Positions 1 through 10,487 of a stretch of 64,000 nt of DNA are shown piece by piece. Position 1 is the stretch's first letter, and every line of letters begins with the position of its first letter. Under the pieces are notes generated by a model that was given only the letters and a program-made list of their open reading frames with translations, was not told the origin of the DNA and did not search any database. The stretch lies in NCBI GenBank assembly GCA_963693285.1, contig OY848921.1, positions 2,929,646 to 2,993,645 of the forward strand, written 5' to 3'. Both the position numbers and the translations under genes were made by a program. Source of the stretch: Xestospongia muta (lineage: Eukaryota; Porifera; Demospongiae; Haplosclerida; Petrosiidae).

Positions 1-2390
1 AATATCAACTAATGATTATTCAAATATTGGTGATTATGAAAAATTATAGCTTGTAAGTAAAATTTACTTATTGATTTACTCAATTGACACTTTGTCCATT
101 CATCTCTTAAATATTAATCAATGATTGTTTCAAATTTTTGTCATAATGAAACTATACAGCTCGTGAGTTAATAAGTTTATTAATTTGCTTATTGAATTTT
201 ATCTATTCTTCTATATCAACCAATAATTGTATCAAATATTGGTGATTATGAAACTCAACAGAACGTTAGTACAATATACTTATTAATTGACTTAATTATT
301 ATTAAATATGTTCACTCTTCTCTTCAATATCAACCAATGATTGCATTTGAATATTGGTGATTATTAAAAAATACAGAACGTGAGTACAATATACTTATTA
401 GTTTACTTAATAGATATTAAATATGACCATTCTTCTTTTCAATATCAACATACGATTGCAATCAAATATTGGTGATTATCAAATAATATAGCATGTGAGT
501 GTAATACACTTATAAAATTGTTCAATTGACATTTTTTCTGTTCATCTTGTCAATATCAATCAATAATTACATCAAATGTTGAAATAAAAATACAGCACGT
601 GAGTATAAATAAATGAATTTATTAATTACTAATTTTTATCTATTCTTCTCTTTAAATATCAAAAAATGATTGTATTAAAATAGGACACAATACAGGTATT
701 TAATGTAAAATGTTTATTATTTCACTTAAAGCACATTTTATATTTCTTCCCTTCATTATTAATCAATGATTGTATCAAATATTGGTACATTATGAAATCA
801 TACAGTTTGTGAGTATAATATGCATATCAATATATTTAATTGACATTTTGTCCATTCTTCTCTTTAACATCAACCAATGATTGCATTAAATTTTGGTGAA
901 TATAAAACAATACAGCATGTAAGTATAATAAATTATTTAATTGACATTTGGTCCATTCTTCTCTTCCATGTTAATCAATGATTTCATCAAATGTTTGTTA
1001 TTATGAAACAATATAGCTCGTGAGTATAATGATTTTATTAATTTGCTCATTGATTTTGGTACATTCATCTCTTCAATATCAACAAATAATTGTATCAAAT
1101 TTGGTGATTATGAAATGATACAGTTTGTGAGTATAATATACTTATTAATTTACTCAATTGACATTTTGTCTATCCTTCTCTTCAATATCAATCAATATTT
1201 ACATCAATTGATCATCATAATGAAAAATATAGCTCGTGAGTATAAATAAATGAGTTTATTAATTTGATTACTGATTTTTATCCATACTTCTCTTTAAATA
1301 TCAACAAATGATTGTATTAAATTTTGATGACTAGGACACAATACAGGTATTTAATGTAATATGCTTATTAATTCACTTAAAACACATTTTATATTTTCTT
1401 CCCTTCATTATTAATCAATGATTATATCAAATATTGGTACATTGTGAAATCATACAGTTTGTGAGTATAATATGCATATCAATATATTTAATTGACATTT
1501 TGTCCATTCTTCTCTTTAACATCAACCAATGATTGTATCAATTATTGGTGCATTATGAAACAATACAGCTTGTGAGTATAATAAATTATTCAATTGACAT
1601 TTGGTCCACTCTTCTTTTCCATGTTAATTAATGATTTCATCAAATGTTTGTCTTTATGAAACAATATAGCTCGTGAGTATATTGATTTTATTAATTTCCA
1701 CATTGATTTTTGTCCATTTTTTTCGTCAATATCAACAAATGATTGGATCAAATATTGGTGAATTTCAAACAATACATGGGGTGAGTATAATAAGCTTATT
1801 TCTTATATAATATACTTATTAATTTATTCAATTGACACTTTGTTCACTCTTCTCCTTTTATTAATCAATGTTTGCATCAAACATTGTGATTAATGTGAAA
1901 TAATATAGATTGTGAGTATATTAAATTATAATTTACTTGAATAAAGTTATGTATATTTTTATTTCAATATCAACCTATCATTGTATCAAATATTGGTGAC
2001 TATGAAATAATACAGCTGGTGAGTATAATAAGCTTATTTCTTACTAATTGAAATTTTGTCCATTCTTCCTTTTAATATCAACCAATAATTTATTGATGAT
2101 TCTGAAACAATACAGCTCGTGAGTATAATATACTTATTTATTTACTAAAATGATGCTTTGTCCTTTATATACTTTTAAATCAACCAACTATTACATGTAA
2201 CATTATCAAACAATACAGCTGGTAAGTTGAATTTCACAATTTAAATCCACATTACCTGTTTCTCTCTGTGTTATTATCTAAAAATGTATCAAATATTGAG
2301 GATAATTAATAATTATTTATTTAACATTATGTGTATTCTATTCAATATCACTCATGTAATAATAGTTTTATACAATAAGCTAGTTAGTTG
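1..2390 (+). repeat. Microexon-type tandem array 1 (upstream of gene 1)
   Basis: About 22 head-to-tail units of ~105-120 bp. Each has a pyrimidine stretch (TCCATTCTTCTCTTC-like), a conserved GATTATGAAACAATACAG-like block ending in CAG or TAG, three variable bases, then GTGAGT or GTAAGT followed by ATAATATACTTA-like sequence. The first triplet is CTT at 50-52, followed by GTAAGT. The last good one is CTG at 2219-2221. A degenerate AAG-CTA-GTTAGT unit lies at 2377-2388, just before the first linker exon. Seventeen units are clean, two have GTTAGT as donor, and three have lost one splice signal (for example 1768-1771, where CAG became CAT). Triplets are mainly CTT, CTC, TTT, CAT, CAC, AAC, ATT and CTG. 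Indels between CAA-TGATT and the AG break any long reading frame, so the block looks like an acceptor region rather than a coding repeat. The array is cut by the left window edge, and exon 1 of this locus lies outside. I infer that the triplets are phase-1 microexons in intron 1. Confidence 0.9.
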
Positions 2391-2423
2391 AATATATAAA
2401 CATAGTAATGGTTTGTTTTTTAG

Positions 2424-4199
2424 ATACTTTAGAGGCACCGTCACAATCAAATCAAAGTAAGACTACATATTAGTATGTTGTTATCTAATTATTACTCACA
2501 GCAACTTTGGAAATTGAAAAAGGTAATTTCAATGTTTTTTATCTCATTATTTTTATAATTATTGTCATTGCAATTAAAGAAACCTCAGGTATATACAAAT
2601 AAATGGTAAATTATGTATGGTGTTGGTTGTATAATAGATAATTCTCAGATAAAATCATCTGATAATCTGACTGATCTATTCCTCAAGTGTCCCAAACAAA
2701 CCATTGTTTGTAAAGAGCTGTCATTCATTGCAAAATGTGATACTCAACAGCAGATGTTTCAGTTGCTAGATTATGGAATAAAACTTATCATACCACCATC
2801 AGTTGTACCACATGATATTCAACAGATAACAATCGCTGTTCAAGTTATTGCTTCTAGTCCATTTGACTTTCCTTCTCATTGTCATCCCATCAGTTGTTTC
2901 TACTGGATCCAGTCCACACACAAATTCCTCAAACCAGTAGAAGTTCATCTTGAACATCATGCTGACCTTCTCTCTGAGGAAGATAGTCAAGAATTGGGAT
3001 TCATTGTCTCCCCTAGCACTGAATCCTCCTCACCTCCATATCGATTTCAGTTCTCTGATAGAGTCAATTCCATCTTCCCAGTTGGTTCTAGCTATGGCAT
3101 TATCAAAGTTGCTGAGTTCTCAATTTTCTCCATTGCATGGAGGAAGATAAGGGCTACATTTAGTGATCATTTCAGATATGTCTGGATGGTCTATTACAGG
3201 CAGAGTCATGAGAATAATTGGGAGTTACATGTAGTTGTGACAAAAGACTTAGGACCTTTTATACAGGTATATTAGTTGTAAGATTTAGTAAAAATTAAAT
3301 TATCATTAATTATTTGTTTTGTATATATGAACAGAGTGCTAGAAAGGAGTATACTAACTGGATTGAGTATATTAAACCAAATCGATTTCAATTTGATGAT
3401 ACTAAATGTATTCAAGTCATGCTTCCAGAAAATGATAAAGTAGTCAACAATTGGAGACTATCAAGTCAAGTTAATCCTTGTCGGGTAATTTGTAAAAGTT
3501 TTGACTGTATTTTACATTCAACTATTGTATATAATAAGGTGAACAAATCTGATGTAGATGAAAGTACACCAGATTCTTCTTTACAACATCTTGAATTAAA
3601 TGTGGAATTGGAGATGTCAGGCAGTACAAGACAACTTCCTCTAGAAGTGAAATTTGAAGGAATGAGAGAAGAAAACACTTCCTTTAAATTTTCTGTCAGG
3701 ATACCAAGACCCTTAACAGGTAATAGTGTAGTAGTTGAGTTAATAATGCTATAAGATAACATATTAACACTATAACTTACTAATTTGTTTCCATATAGTA
3801 CCAACTCTTCCACTTACATCACAATATGAAGAGTTTCATAACACAGAAATTTATGGAAACCCTGAAATGGCAGACCTTGTATTATTTGAAGTGACGAAGG
3901 TGCCCTAAAGTATAAATTAGTGTATAAAGTAAACTATATTTTTGTAGATTTCCAACTGGAAATCACTTGGTGATGTACTTGGAATACCAGACAATGATCT
4001 CTCAATTATTATGAGTGACTATCCAAGATGTGAGGATCGCTGTAGAGAAATGTTTAGTAAATGGATGCGATTATGTTCTACACCTCACACTTGGGGAACT
4101 ATTCTGGTAGCTTTATCAACAATTGGAGAATCATCCCTTGCTGATAAAATAATTATGGAGCTGAGAAAAAGATATTCCGCATCTTCTGTCTCCAATTAA
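2424..4199 (+). CDS. Gene 1: ZU5-like / Death-domain protein, multi-exon (5' exon outside window)
   Basis: Exons read from splice sites and paralogue comparison: 2424-2456 (33 nt), 2502-2522 (21 nt), 2580-2588 (9 nt), 2638-3266 (629 nt), 3335-3484 (150), 3539-3719 (181), 3799-3899 (101), 3948-4199 (252, TAA). With a 22-nt exon 1 like those of the paralogues this totals 466 codons. The 629-nt exon carries a ZU5-like domain (GIKLIIPPSVVPHD, then FYWIQSTHKFLKPVEVHLEH) and a beta-rich UPA-like stretch (VYYRQSHENNWELHVVVTKD). The last exon is a Death-domain fold (NWKSLGDVLGI, MFSKWMRLC, TWGTILVALS). Family knowledge: ZU5-UPA-Death proteins (UNC5, PIDD) act in signalling and cell-death assemblies. 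The role here is inferred only. Its Death domain is a divergent subtype (CEDRCREMF) shared with pseudogene copy 3b. The 54-nt intron 3485-3538 is in frame and open, so it could be retained. Confidence 0.85.
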
Positions 4200-4863
4200 T
4201 ATACTCCATCTAACATTACTCTTAGAATTGATGAATTTTATTTATAAAATTGACCTAAAAATTTAGAGAACACATACACACATCACTATGTAACTGACCC
4301 CTTAATGATAGTACACCATTTTTCAAATAATAAAAATGTCTTGGTGATCATAATGAAAAAATATTTTAAAGGCTGTAGTTATTGAAAATAAAAATTAATG
4401 TTATCAGATATAATGTGGCAAAATGTCTGTCCTTCAATATTCACTCTTTTGTTTACAGCTGCCAAATATACAATATTGCAAACATTTATCCCCTTCTCCA
4501 GAGTTTACCTCCAATAAAATGCATTGTACCTTATAAGTATAATTCAAAGTATTATAAATACTTATCTATATATATATATAGGTTGTATGATGACCAGCAC
4601 TTTTATTCTGATAGGCTTATTATAGATAGGTTCTTGGACAGAAATAACACTGATAACCCAAACCACTACATCAGTTTAGCTGATAAACATTTTTTGCCTA
4701 ATTATTTATCAAACTCTACAGTTTTACTTTAATAGTAAACAATACCATTCCTACTAACTTCATTATTATAACAACATTGTAATAACATATTGTCTGTTCA
4801 TTTGGTCAGCTGTTGTAAGTATAACTGTGTAAGCTATGTATAAAACCTAATTGTATAAAAAAT
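4200..4863. other. Gene 1 downstream flank, no gene seen
   Basis: AT-rich 3' flank. A candidate poly(A) signal AATAAA lies at 4329-4334. The stretch 4,260-4,530 is paralogous to 24,180-24,430 downstream of pseudogene copy 3b, including a shared TTTACAG motif. An open frame at 4382-4732 is not conserved as protein in that paralogue, so I treat it as non-coding. Confidence 0.6.
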
Positions 4864-4865
4864 TT

Positions 4866-5036
4866 AAAATTGAATCAGCGGTTTATCTGCTTTTTCAACC
4901 AATGTATGACGCTTGATATCATCATATTTGAATGTATCATCTCCAATGGATGCAGGACGACCATTATAATCAATAACCAACTCTTGAAAACCATCATCAA
5001 AGTCCTCAATGACAGTTACATCATGAATACCCCCTA
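4866..5036 (-). CDS. Orphan terminal-exon-like coding stretch, unidentified
   Basis: On the minus strand an open frame (full ORF 5100 to 4864) reads from the 5030s as GIHDVTVIEDFDDGFQELV and continues to KADKPLIQF and a stop. It is acidic, balanced in composition, and unlike the AT-driven shadow ORFs nearby. An acceptor-like TATATAG lies just upstream on the minus strand (about 5036-5042), so it may be a last exon. I see no convincing upstream exon within several hundred bases. I do not recognise the family. It could be a transposed gene fragment or the end of a gene with distant 5' exons. The start given is where coding character begins, not a verified boundary. Confidence 0.35.
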
Positions 5037-5100
5037 TATAGTATACAGAAAATGGTATAGGTAGTAATCTAGTGTAGCACCAGTGAAGCATTATGTACAA

Positions 5101-5520
5101 CTAATGGCATCAATTTGTGACAGGAATTTAATATACAAAACATATAATATATTACCAATTCTTACTATACAGTATGCACTATGTTACAAAGAAAGAACAT
5201 AACTAATATCCAATTATAACTGACTAATGTGATTCATATGGCTTCTATAGATGTTATAAATATGAGTATTATTTTTAAAAAGTGGATTAAAAATTTGGTT
5301 ATTTGTGACTATGACAGTGATATTAACAAATGTTGGCAATAGTTGTGTGTGATTATTAAAAGTTCATCAAATCTCCTATACATTACATTTTTCATATCAG
5401 ATCAAGCTAAACTTAATTAAGTACATAATAAAACTGTATTATTATGTATATAAAAACAGTTGTTAACAGATGCTTACTGGAGGCTTCATTTTTAACTTTT
5501 ACTTTTTCCAGTAACTGTTG
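5101..5520. other. Intergenic, nothing recognised
   Basis: AT-rich sequence with no supported ORF, repeat or RNA. It separates the orphan minus-strand exon from the 17-bp minisatellite. Confidence 0.5.
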
Positions 5521-5524
5521 ACAG

Positions 5525-6130
5525 TAAGTATTGGGATATAGTATTGGTGTTAATGTTAGCACATAGTAAGTGTTAGTACATAGTAAGTGTTAGCACATAG
5601 TAAGTATTAGCACATAGTAAGTCTTAGTACATAGTATTAGCATTAGTGTTAGCATATAGTAGGAGTTGGAACATAGTACGTCTTCACACATAGTAAGTGT
5701 TTTAGCACATAGTAAGTATTGGCACATAGTAAGTCTTAGTACATAGTATTAGCATTAGTGTTAGCATATAGTAAGAGTTGGAACATAGTACATCTTCACA
5801 CATAGTAAGTGTTTTAGCACATAGTAAGTATTATCACATAGTATTAGCGTATGTGTTAGCACATAGTAAGTGTTAAGACATAGCAACTGTTATAACTGTT
5901 ATAGCATATAGTAAGTGTTGTTAGTATAGTAAGTGTTATAACACATAGTGAGTGTTAGTACACAGTATTAGTGCTTGTATTAGTATACCGGTATAGTAAG
6001 TGTTAGCATATAGTGAGTGTTAGCACATAGTAGGTGTTAGCACATAGTAAGTGCTAGTACATAGTGAATGTTAGTACATAGTGAGTATGAGTACATAGTA
6101 TTAGTATTACTGTTAGTACTTAGTAAGTCT
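5525..6130. repeat. 17-bp minisatellite (GTAAGT core), small tract
   Basis: Diverged copies of a ~17-bp unit of the type CACATAGTAAGTGTTAG, with AGTATTAGCATTAGTG interruptions. The same unit forms the large tracts at 8,870-10,060 and 10,490-13,330. It ends abruptly at a junction (about 6,130) with sequence paralogous to 36,640 onward. It therefore sits where exon 1 of the orphan locus should be. Confidence 0.85.
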
Positions 6131-6149
6131 TATATGTCCGAGTTGAGAA

Positions 6150-8220
6150 GACTCCCTTATTAAAAAAGGTGTTTTATGCATGGAATATAGCACATAATGC
6201 TACTTTTTTAGCCTTTCTTTTATTGAATTTGATGACAAGATACTTTAGTACAAAATATAATACATGACATCACATAATTGTATTCATAACAGAGCTATTA
6301 CAACTATAACTAAAACTTATAACTATTTTACTACTATAACTAACATTGATAAGATAAGAAAAGAGTATCAACACAAAATAGCACATGTGATCTTTTGTGT
6401 TGACACTATATTACTATTTTGTGTTGATATACAGTCTATACTATGCCAATAGTTTATACTATATCCATAGTTTACTTGTGCCCAAATAAACTATAGATAG
6501 AGTATGGACTGTATAATGTCCCTATACCAAATACTTCTTATATCATCAATATAAGTGCCTATATATTGATACCTACATCAGAATAGTTACAACTCACATT
6601 AACATATGCATATAGAAATGCTATTATTATTATAAATCAAATTATACATGCACTTATGCACTTGCAACTGTAATATAGCTAATAGCTGTGACATTAAATT
6701 GCTGTCTACTAATACTTACCTGTTCTTAATAAAATCAATAAGACCTACAGTACTAGTACTGGACATGCTGTGATCCAAATAAATCATTTTTCATATATTG
6801 TCAAGTGTTGTTCAACACGAGCATACTTGTGATCAGCCAACTATATATGTGAACAAATGAGTCAAGGTGTTTCTTACTTGCTTGAAGTTTTGTTTCTCAT
6901 TCATTTCACTTGACGTTGTTTGTGCTCTGGCTCAATACTGGAAAGGGACTGAAGCTACTGCAATACCTTGGTGTGATAAGCTGTCCTGTAAAGGATTACA
7001 AATACAGAGCCATATTAAAGTCAGCATGTTCGGTAGAAAGTCCATACTATATAATAAAAAGATTCTACTCCTAATCCTAAACCCAAAATGATATCTATAA
7101 GTAGCAAAGTATAATTTCTACCTGATCTATAGGTATTCTTATTAAAAACTCTCTCTAACAAGATAAATGATTCTAATTAGTCAATAGGTCAAACATGATA
7201 TATTTGCATATACACAAAAGAATGGCTATGGAGACAAATAATAAAATTGCTTTGAAAAATGAAAAAAGAAAAAGAATAGAAACAAAATAATAAAAAACAT
7301 TTCAAAAATTAAAAGATGTAGGGATGACAATTCCTAGAAAGAAAGAAACAAGGTAGGATGACTACACAAATTCATACTAAAATCCCAACATAAGTACTCA
7401 AATCTTAAAGTTAAGAAAAAACTGTTAATTATAACTACTACAACTTGAATAGTGAATACTGCTATATCACTGTATATGGTCTTTCGGTGGCAGCAGTGCA
7501 TCCTGGATAAAATAAAAGCCTATAATACTGATACTGACATTGCTGTACATACAGTCTTATATCTTGAATCAAATAAACATTAGTAAGACTGATATTGATT
7601 GGCTACTTATGTTGGGTTATGTATGTATGTATTTGAGCATTCATCCCTGAACTGTGTTTTTTTCTTTTTGGGATTGTCATCTCCACATGTTTCATTTTTA
7701 AAAATGCTTTTAATACTTGTGTAATAATTTGTTCCATGTACAGACACCATAATCATATAGTGTAAAATAAAACAGACACCTCTCCTTACAACTATGTAAT
7801 GAACTAGAACCACTTAGCTGTAAAAAGTCTGGTGATTGACTTTATCATTCTTTAATTGTTATTCAACATTTATGTGTGTTTTGTTTTCTTCCGTATCAAC
7901 TAATATATTGTTCACAGTTAATTTTTTATTCTACATCAATGATCACTGAACAATACAAAACATAAATTATAGAAATTTTGGTGAGGGTTTTAATTTTTGC
8001 CACCACACTCAAAATTAATTAATGTACTTAACTTTCATCAACAATTAAGTTTAGTCTACCAAATATCTTATTCCTAAATTACCCTTTCAATTTTAATCAA
8101 AATTTGCGACAAACATTGTGTAAGTTGTTATAAGTTTATATTCCTGCATTATATTTTCTTTTTAATATCACTCAAAATTCTGTCAAAATTGTAATTAGTT
8201 GATTATTTTTCTTCTTCGAC
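6150..8220. other. Upstream region of orphan locus 2 (paralogue of 36,640-38,940)
   Basis: Collinear with 36,640-38,940, which lies in intron 1 of the gene 5 locus, with small indels. It includes a shared imperfect palindrome at 6,430-6,512 and a shared open frame at 6867-7091 (paralogue 37600-37893, both containing EATAIPWCDKL). Similarity of that ORF follows from the segmental duplication and I see no clear coding constraint. No exon 1 is present here. An ACCCAAA-rich stretch and A-rich tracts occur around 7,240-7,300. Confidence 0.6.
6430..6512. repeat. Imperfect palindrome / hairpin-forming repeat (copy 1)
   Basis: TACAGTCTATACTA near the left end pairs with AGTATGGACTGTA at the right end. 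The inner arms (ATAGTTTACTTG and AATAAACTAT) are also complementary. The paralogue at 36,898-36,980 pairs better. It may be a small foldback/MITE remnant. Confidence 0.5.
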
Positions 8221-8870
8221 ATGAACCAAAATAATTGTATCAAATAATATTGATGAATATTAAACCAATATAGAATGTAAGTTTTAATGTATTTATTAAT
8301 TAACATTTTTGCCAATTTTTCTATTCAATATCAACCAATGATTGTATCAAATCTTGGTGATTATGAAACAATACAGCTTGTGAGTATAATATATTTACTG
8401 ATATACTCAACTGACATTTTCTCCATTCTTCTCTTTGATATTAACCAATTAAAACTAATATTGATGATTATGAAACAATGCAGATCGTGAGTAACAATAC
8501 ACTTTCAATTTATTTGATTGACTTTTGTCCATTTTTCTCATCAATATTAACCATTGATTTCATCAAATATTGGTGATTATGAAATACAGCTGGTAAGTGT
8601 AATATACTTAAAAATTTACTCAATTGATATTTTGTTCATTCTTCTCTTCAATGTCAATCAATGATCAAATATTGGTGATTATGATATTCTACAGAAGGTG
8701 AATACAATAAACATATTAGTTTAATTAATTGATATTAAACTTGTCATTTCTCTTCAATATCAACCAATAATTGCAATAAATATTGTTGATTATCAAACAA
8801 TACAGCTAGTGAGTATAATATACTTATTAATTTGCTCAATTGACATTTTGTTCATTCTTTCCTTCAATAT
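8221..8870 (+). repeat. Microexon-type tandem array 2 (orphan, truncated)
   Basis: Six units of the same array family with triplets AAT, CTT, ATC, CTG, AAG (donor decayed to GTGAAT) and CTA between AG and GTRAGT. The order resembles the beginning of array 5 (AAT, CTT, CTA ...). The sequence passes directly into the 17-bp minisatellite at about 8,870, and no linker or ZU5 exon follows. The locus has lost both exon 1 and the gene body. Confidence 0.85.
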
Positions 8871-10060
8871 AACATAGTGTTGACACATTGTAACTGTTGA
8901 CATATAGTAAGTGTTGACACATATTGAGTGTTAGTACATAGTATTAGTGCTTGTGTTAGTACATAGTAAGTGTTAAGACATAGTAAGCATTAGCACATAG
9001 TAAGTGTTGTTAGTATAGTAAGTGTTAAGACATAGTAAGCATTAGCACATAGTAAGTGTTGTTAGTATAGTAAGTGTTAAGACATAGTAAGCATTAGCAC
9101 ATAGTAAGTGTTGTTAGTATAGTAACTGTTGACATGTAGTAAGTGTTGGCACATAGTATTAGGGTTAATGTTAGCACATAGTAAGTGTTAGTACATAGTA
9201 AGTGTTAGCACATAGTAAGTCATAACACATAGTGTTAGCACATAGTAAGTGTTAGTACATAGTAAGTGTTAGCACATAGTGAGTGTTAGCACATAGTAAG
9301 TCTTAGTACATAATAAGTCATAACACATAGTGTTAGCACATAGTAAGTGTTAGCACATAGTAAGTCTTAGTACATAATAAGTCATAACACATAGTGTTAG
9401 CACATAGTAAGTGTTAGTACATAGTAAGTGTTAGCACATAGTAAGTGTTAGCACATAGTAAGTGTTAGTACATAATAAGTCATAACACATAGTGTTAGCA
9501 CATAGTAAGTGTTAGCACATAGTAAGTATTAACACATAGTAAGTGTTAGCACGTAGTAAGTGTTAGCACATAGTAAGTGTTAGCACATAGTAAATGTTAG
9601 CACATAGTAAGTGTTGCACAGAGTAAGTGTTAGCAAATAGTAAGTGTTGACACATTGTAACTGTTGACATGCAGTAAGTGTTGACACATATTGAGTGTTA
9701 GTACATAGTATTAGTGCTTGTGTTAGTACATAGTAAGTGTTAAGACATAGTAAGCATTAGCACATAGTAAGTGTTGTTAGTATAGTAAGTGTTAGCACAT
9801 AGTAAGTGTTGTTAGTATAGTAATTGTTAGCATATAGTAAATGTTAGCACGTAGTAAGTGTTAGCACTTAGTAAGTGTTAGTACATAGTAAATGTTAGTA
9901 CATAGTGAATATTAGCACATAGTAAGTGTTTGGACATAGTAATTGTTAGCATATAGTGAATGTTAGCACATAGTGAATGTTATACATAGTGAGTATTAGT
10001 ACATAGTAAGTGTTTCACTGTTAGTACATGGTATTAGTGCTTGTGTTATAGTGAGTGTCA
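8870..10060. repeat. 17-bp minisatellite, block A
   Basis: Tandem ~17-bp units of the form CACATAGTAAGTGTTAG and close variants (TACATAGTATTAGTGCT, AAGACATAGTAAGCATT), organised in higher-order blocks. Nearly every unit contains GTAAGT, the perfect +1 to +6 5' splice-site hexamer, and TTAG, a minimal acceptor. Unit spacing (17 bp) is far too short for splicing. Confidence 0.95.
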
Positions 10061-10485
10061 GTTTTGGTTTAAGAGGTGGTAACTAAGTACTGGTAGTTCA
10101 TTAACCTTATTACCAAACCTGCATAATATTAATAATGGTAAAAATAAATTTATAAATTACATGATATGTTCTATGCTAGTTTATTTAAGAGTCAACTATG
10201 AGTAGTCTTACACAGCAACACTCTAAGATGCGATTAGTGCTAAAATTGAGTAGAGGTCAGTAAAATGCACACTTAATACTATCCTTGAGGGTTTAGGAAT
10301 GTTTGGGTGGGGTCTAGGAACAATATAAAAATAGTATAGCAAGTAATCAATTACCACTCATTCAAGACTCTCACATTGATTGGCTATGTGACACAGACTT
10401 TGTATGATGTATATATATTTGATTTAAGCTTTTAAAATTGTTAAATAAGTACAACAATGAAAATTGTCAATAATGTTATCATACT
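10021..10485. repeat. Unique-sequence island, duplicated at 13,293-13,757
   Basis: About 465 bp, essentially identical to 13,293-13,757 (constant offset 3,272). I noticed one difference, GTATGATG versus GTGTGATG. Both copies are flanked by minisatellite on the left. Only the second continues into the locus 3 flank, so the first arose by tandem duplication of minisatellite plus island. A more diverged copy lies around 54,830-55,700. Confidence 0.9.
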
Positions 10486-10487
10486 TG

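Noticed and set aside
2799..2990. Minus-strand ORFs opposite the ZU5 exons (2799-2990, 17979-18170, 44213-44404)
   Set aside because: Antisense shadows of a conserved coding exon, without splice or domain support.
4382..4732. 116-aa ORF downstream of gene 1
   Set aside because: AT-rich composition, not open in the paralogous flank at 24,200-24,500, no domain features.
6867..7091. ORF pair 6867-7091 / 37600-37893 as a conserved gene
   Set aside because: Similarity is no higher than in the surrounding duplicated intron sequence and the ends are not conserved. Kept only as a note in the flank entries.
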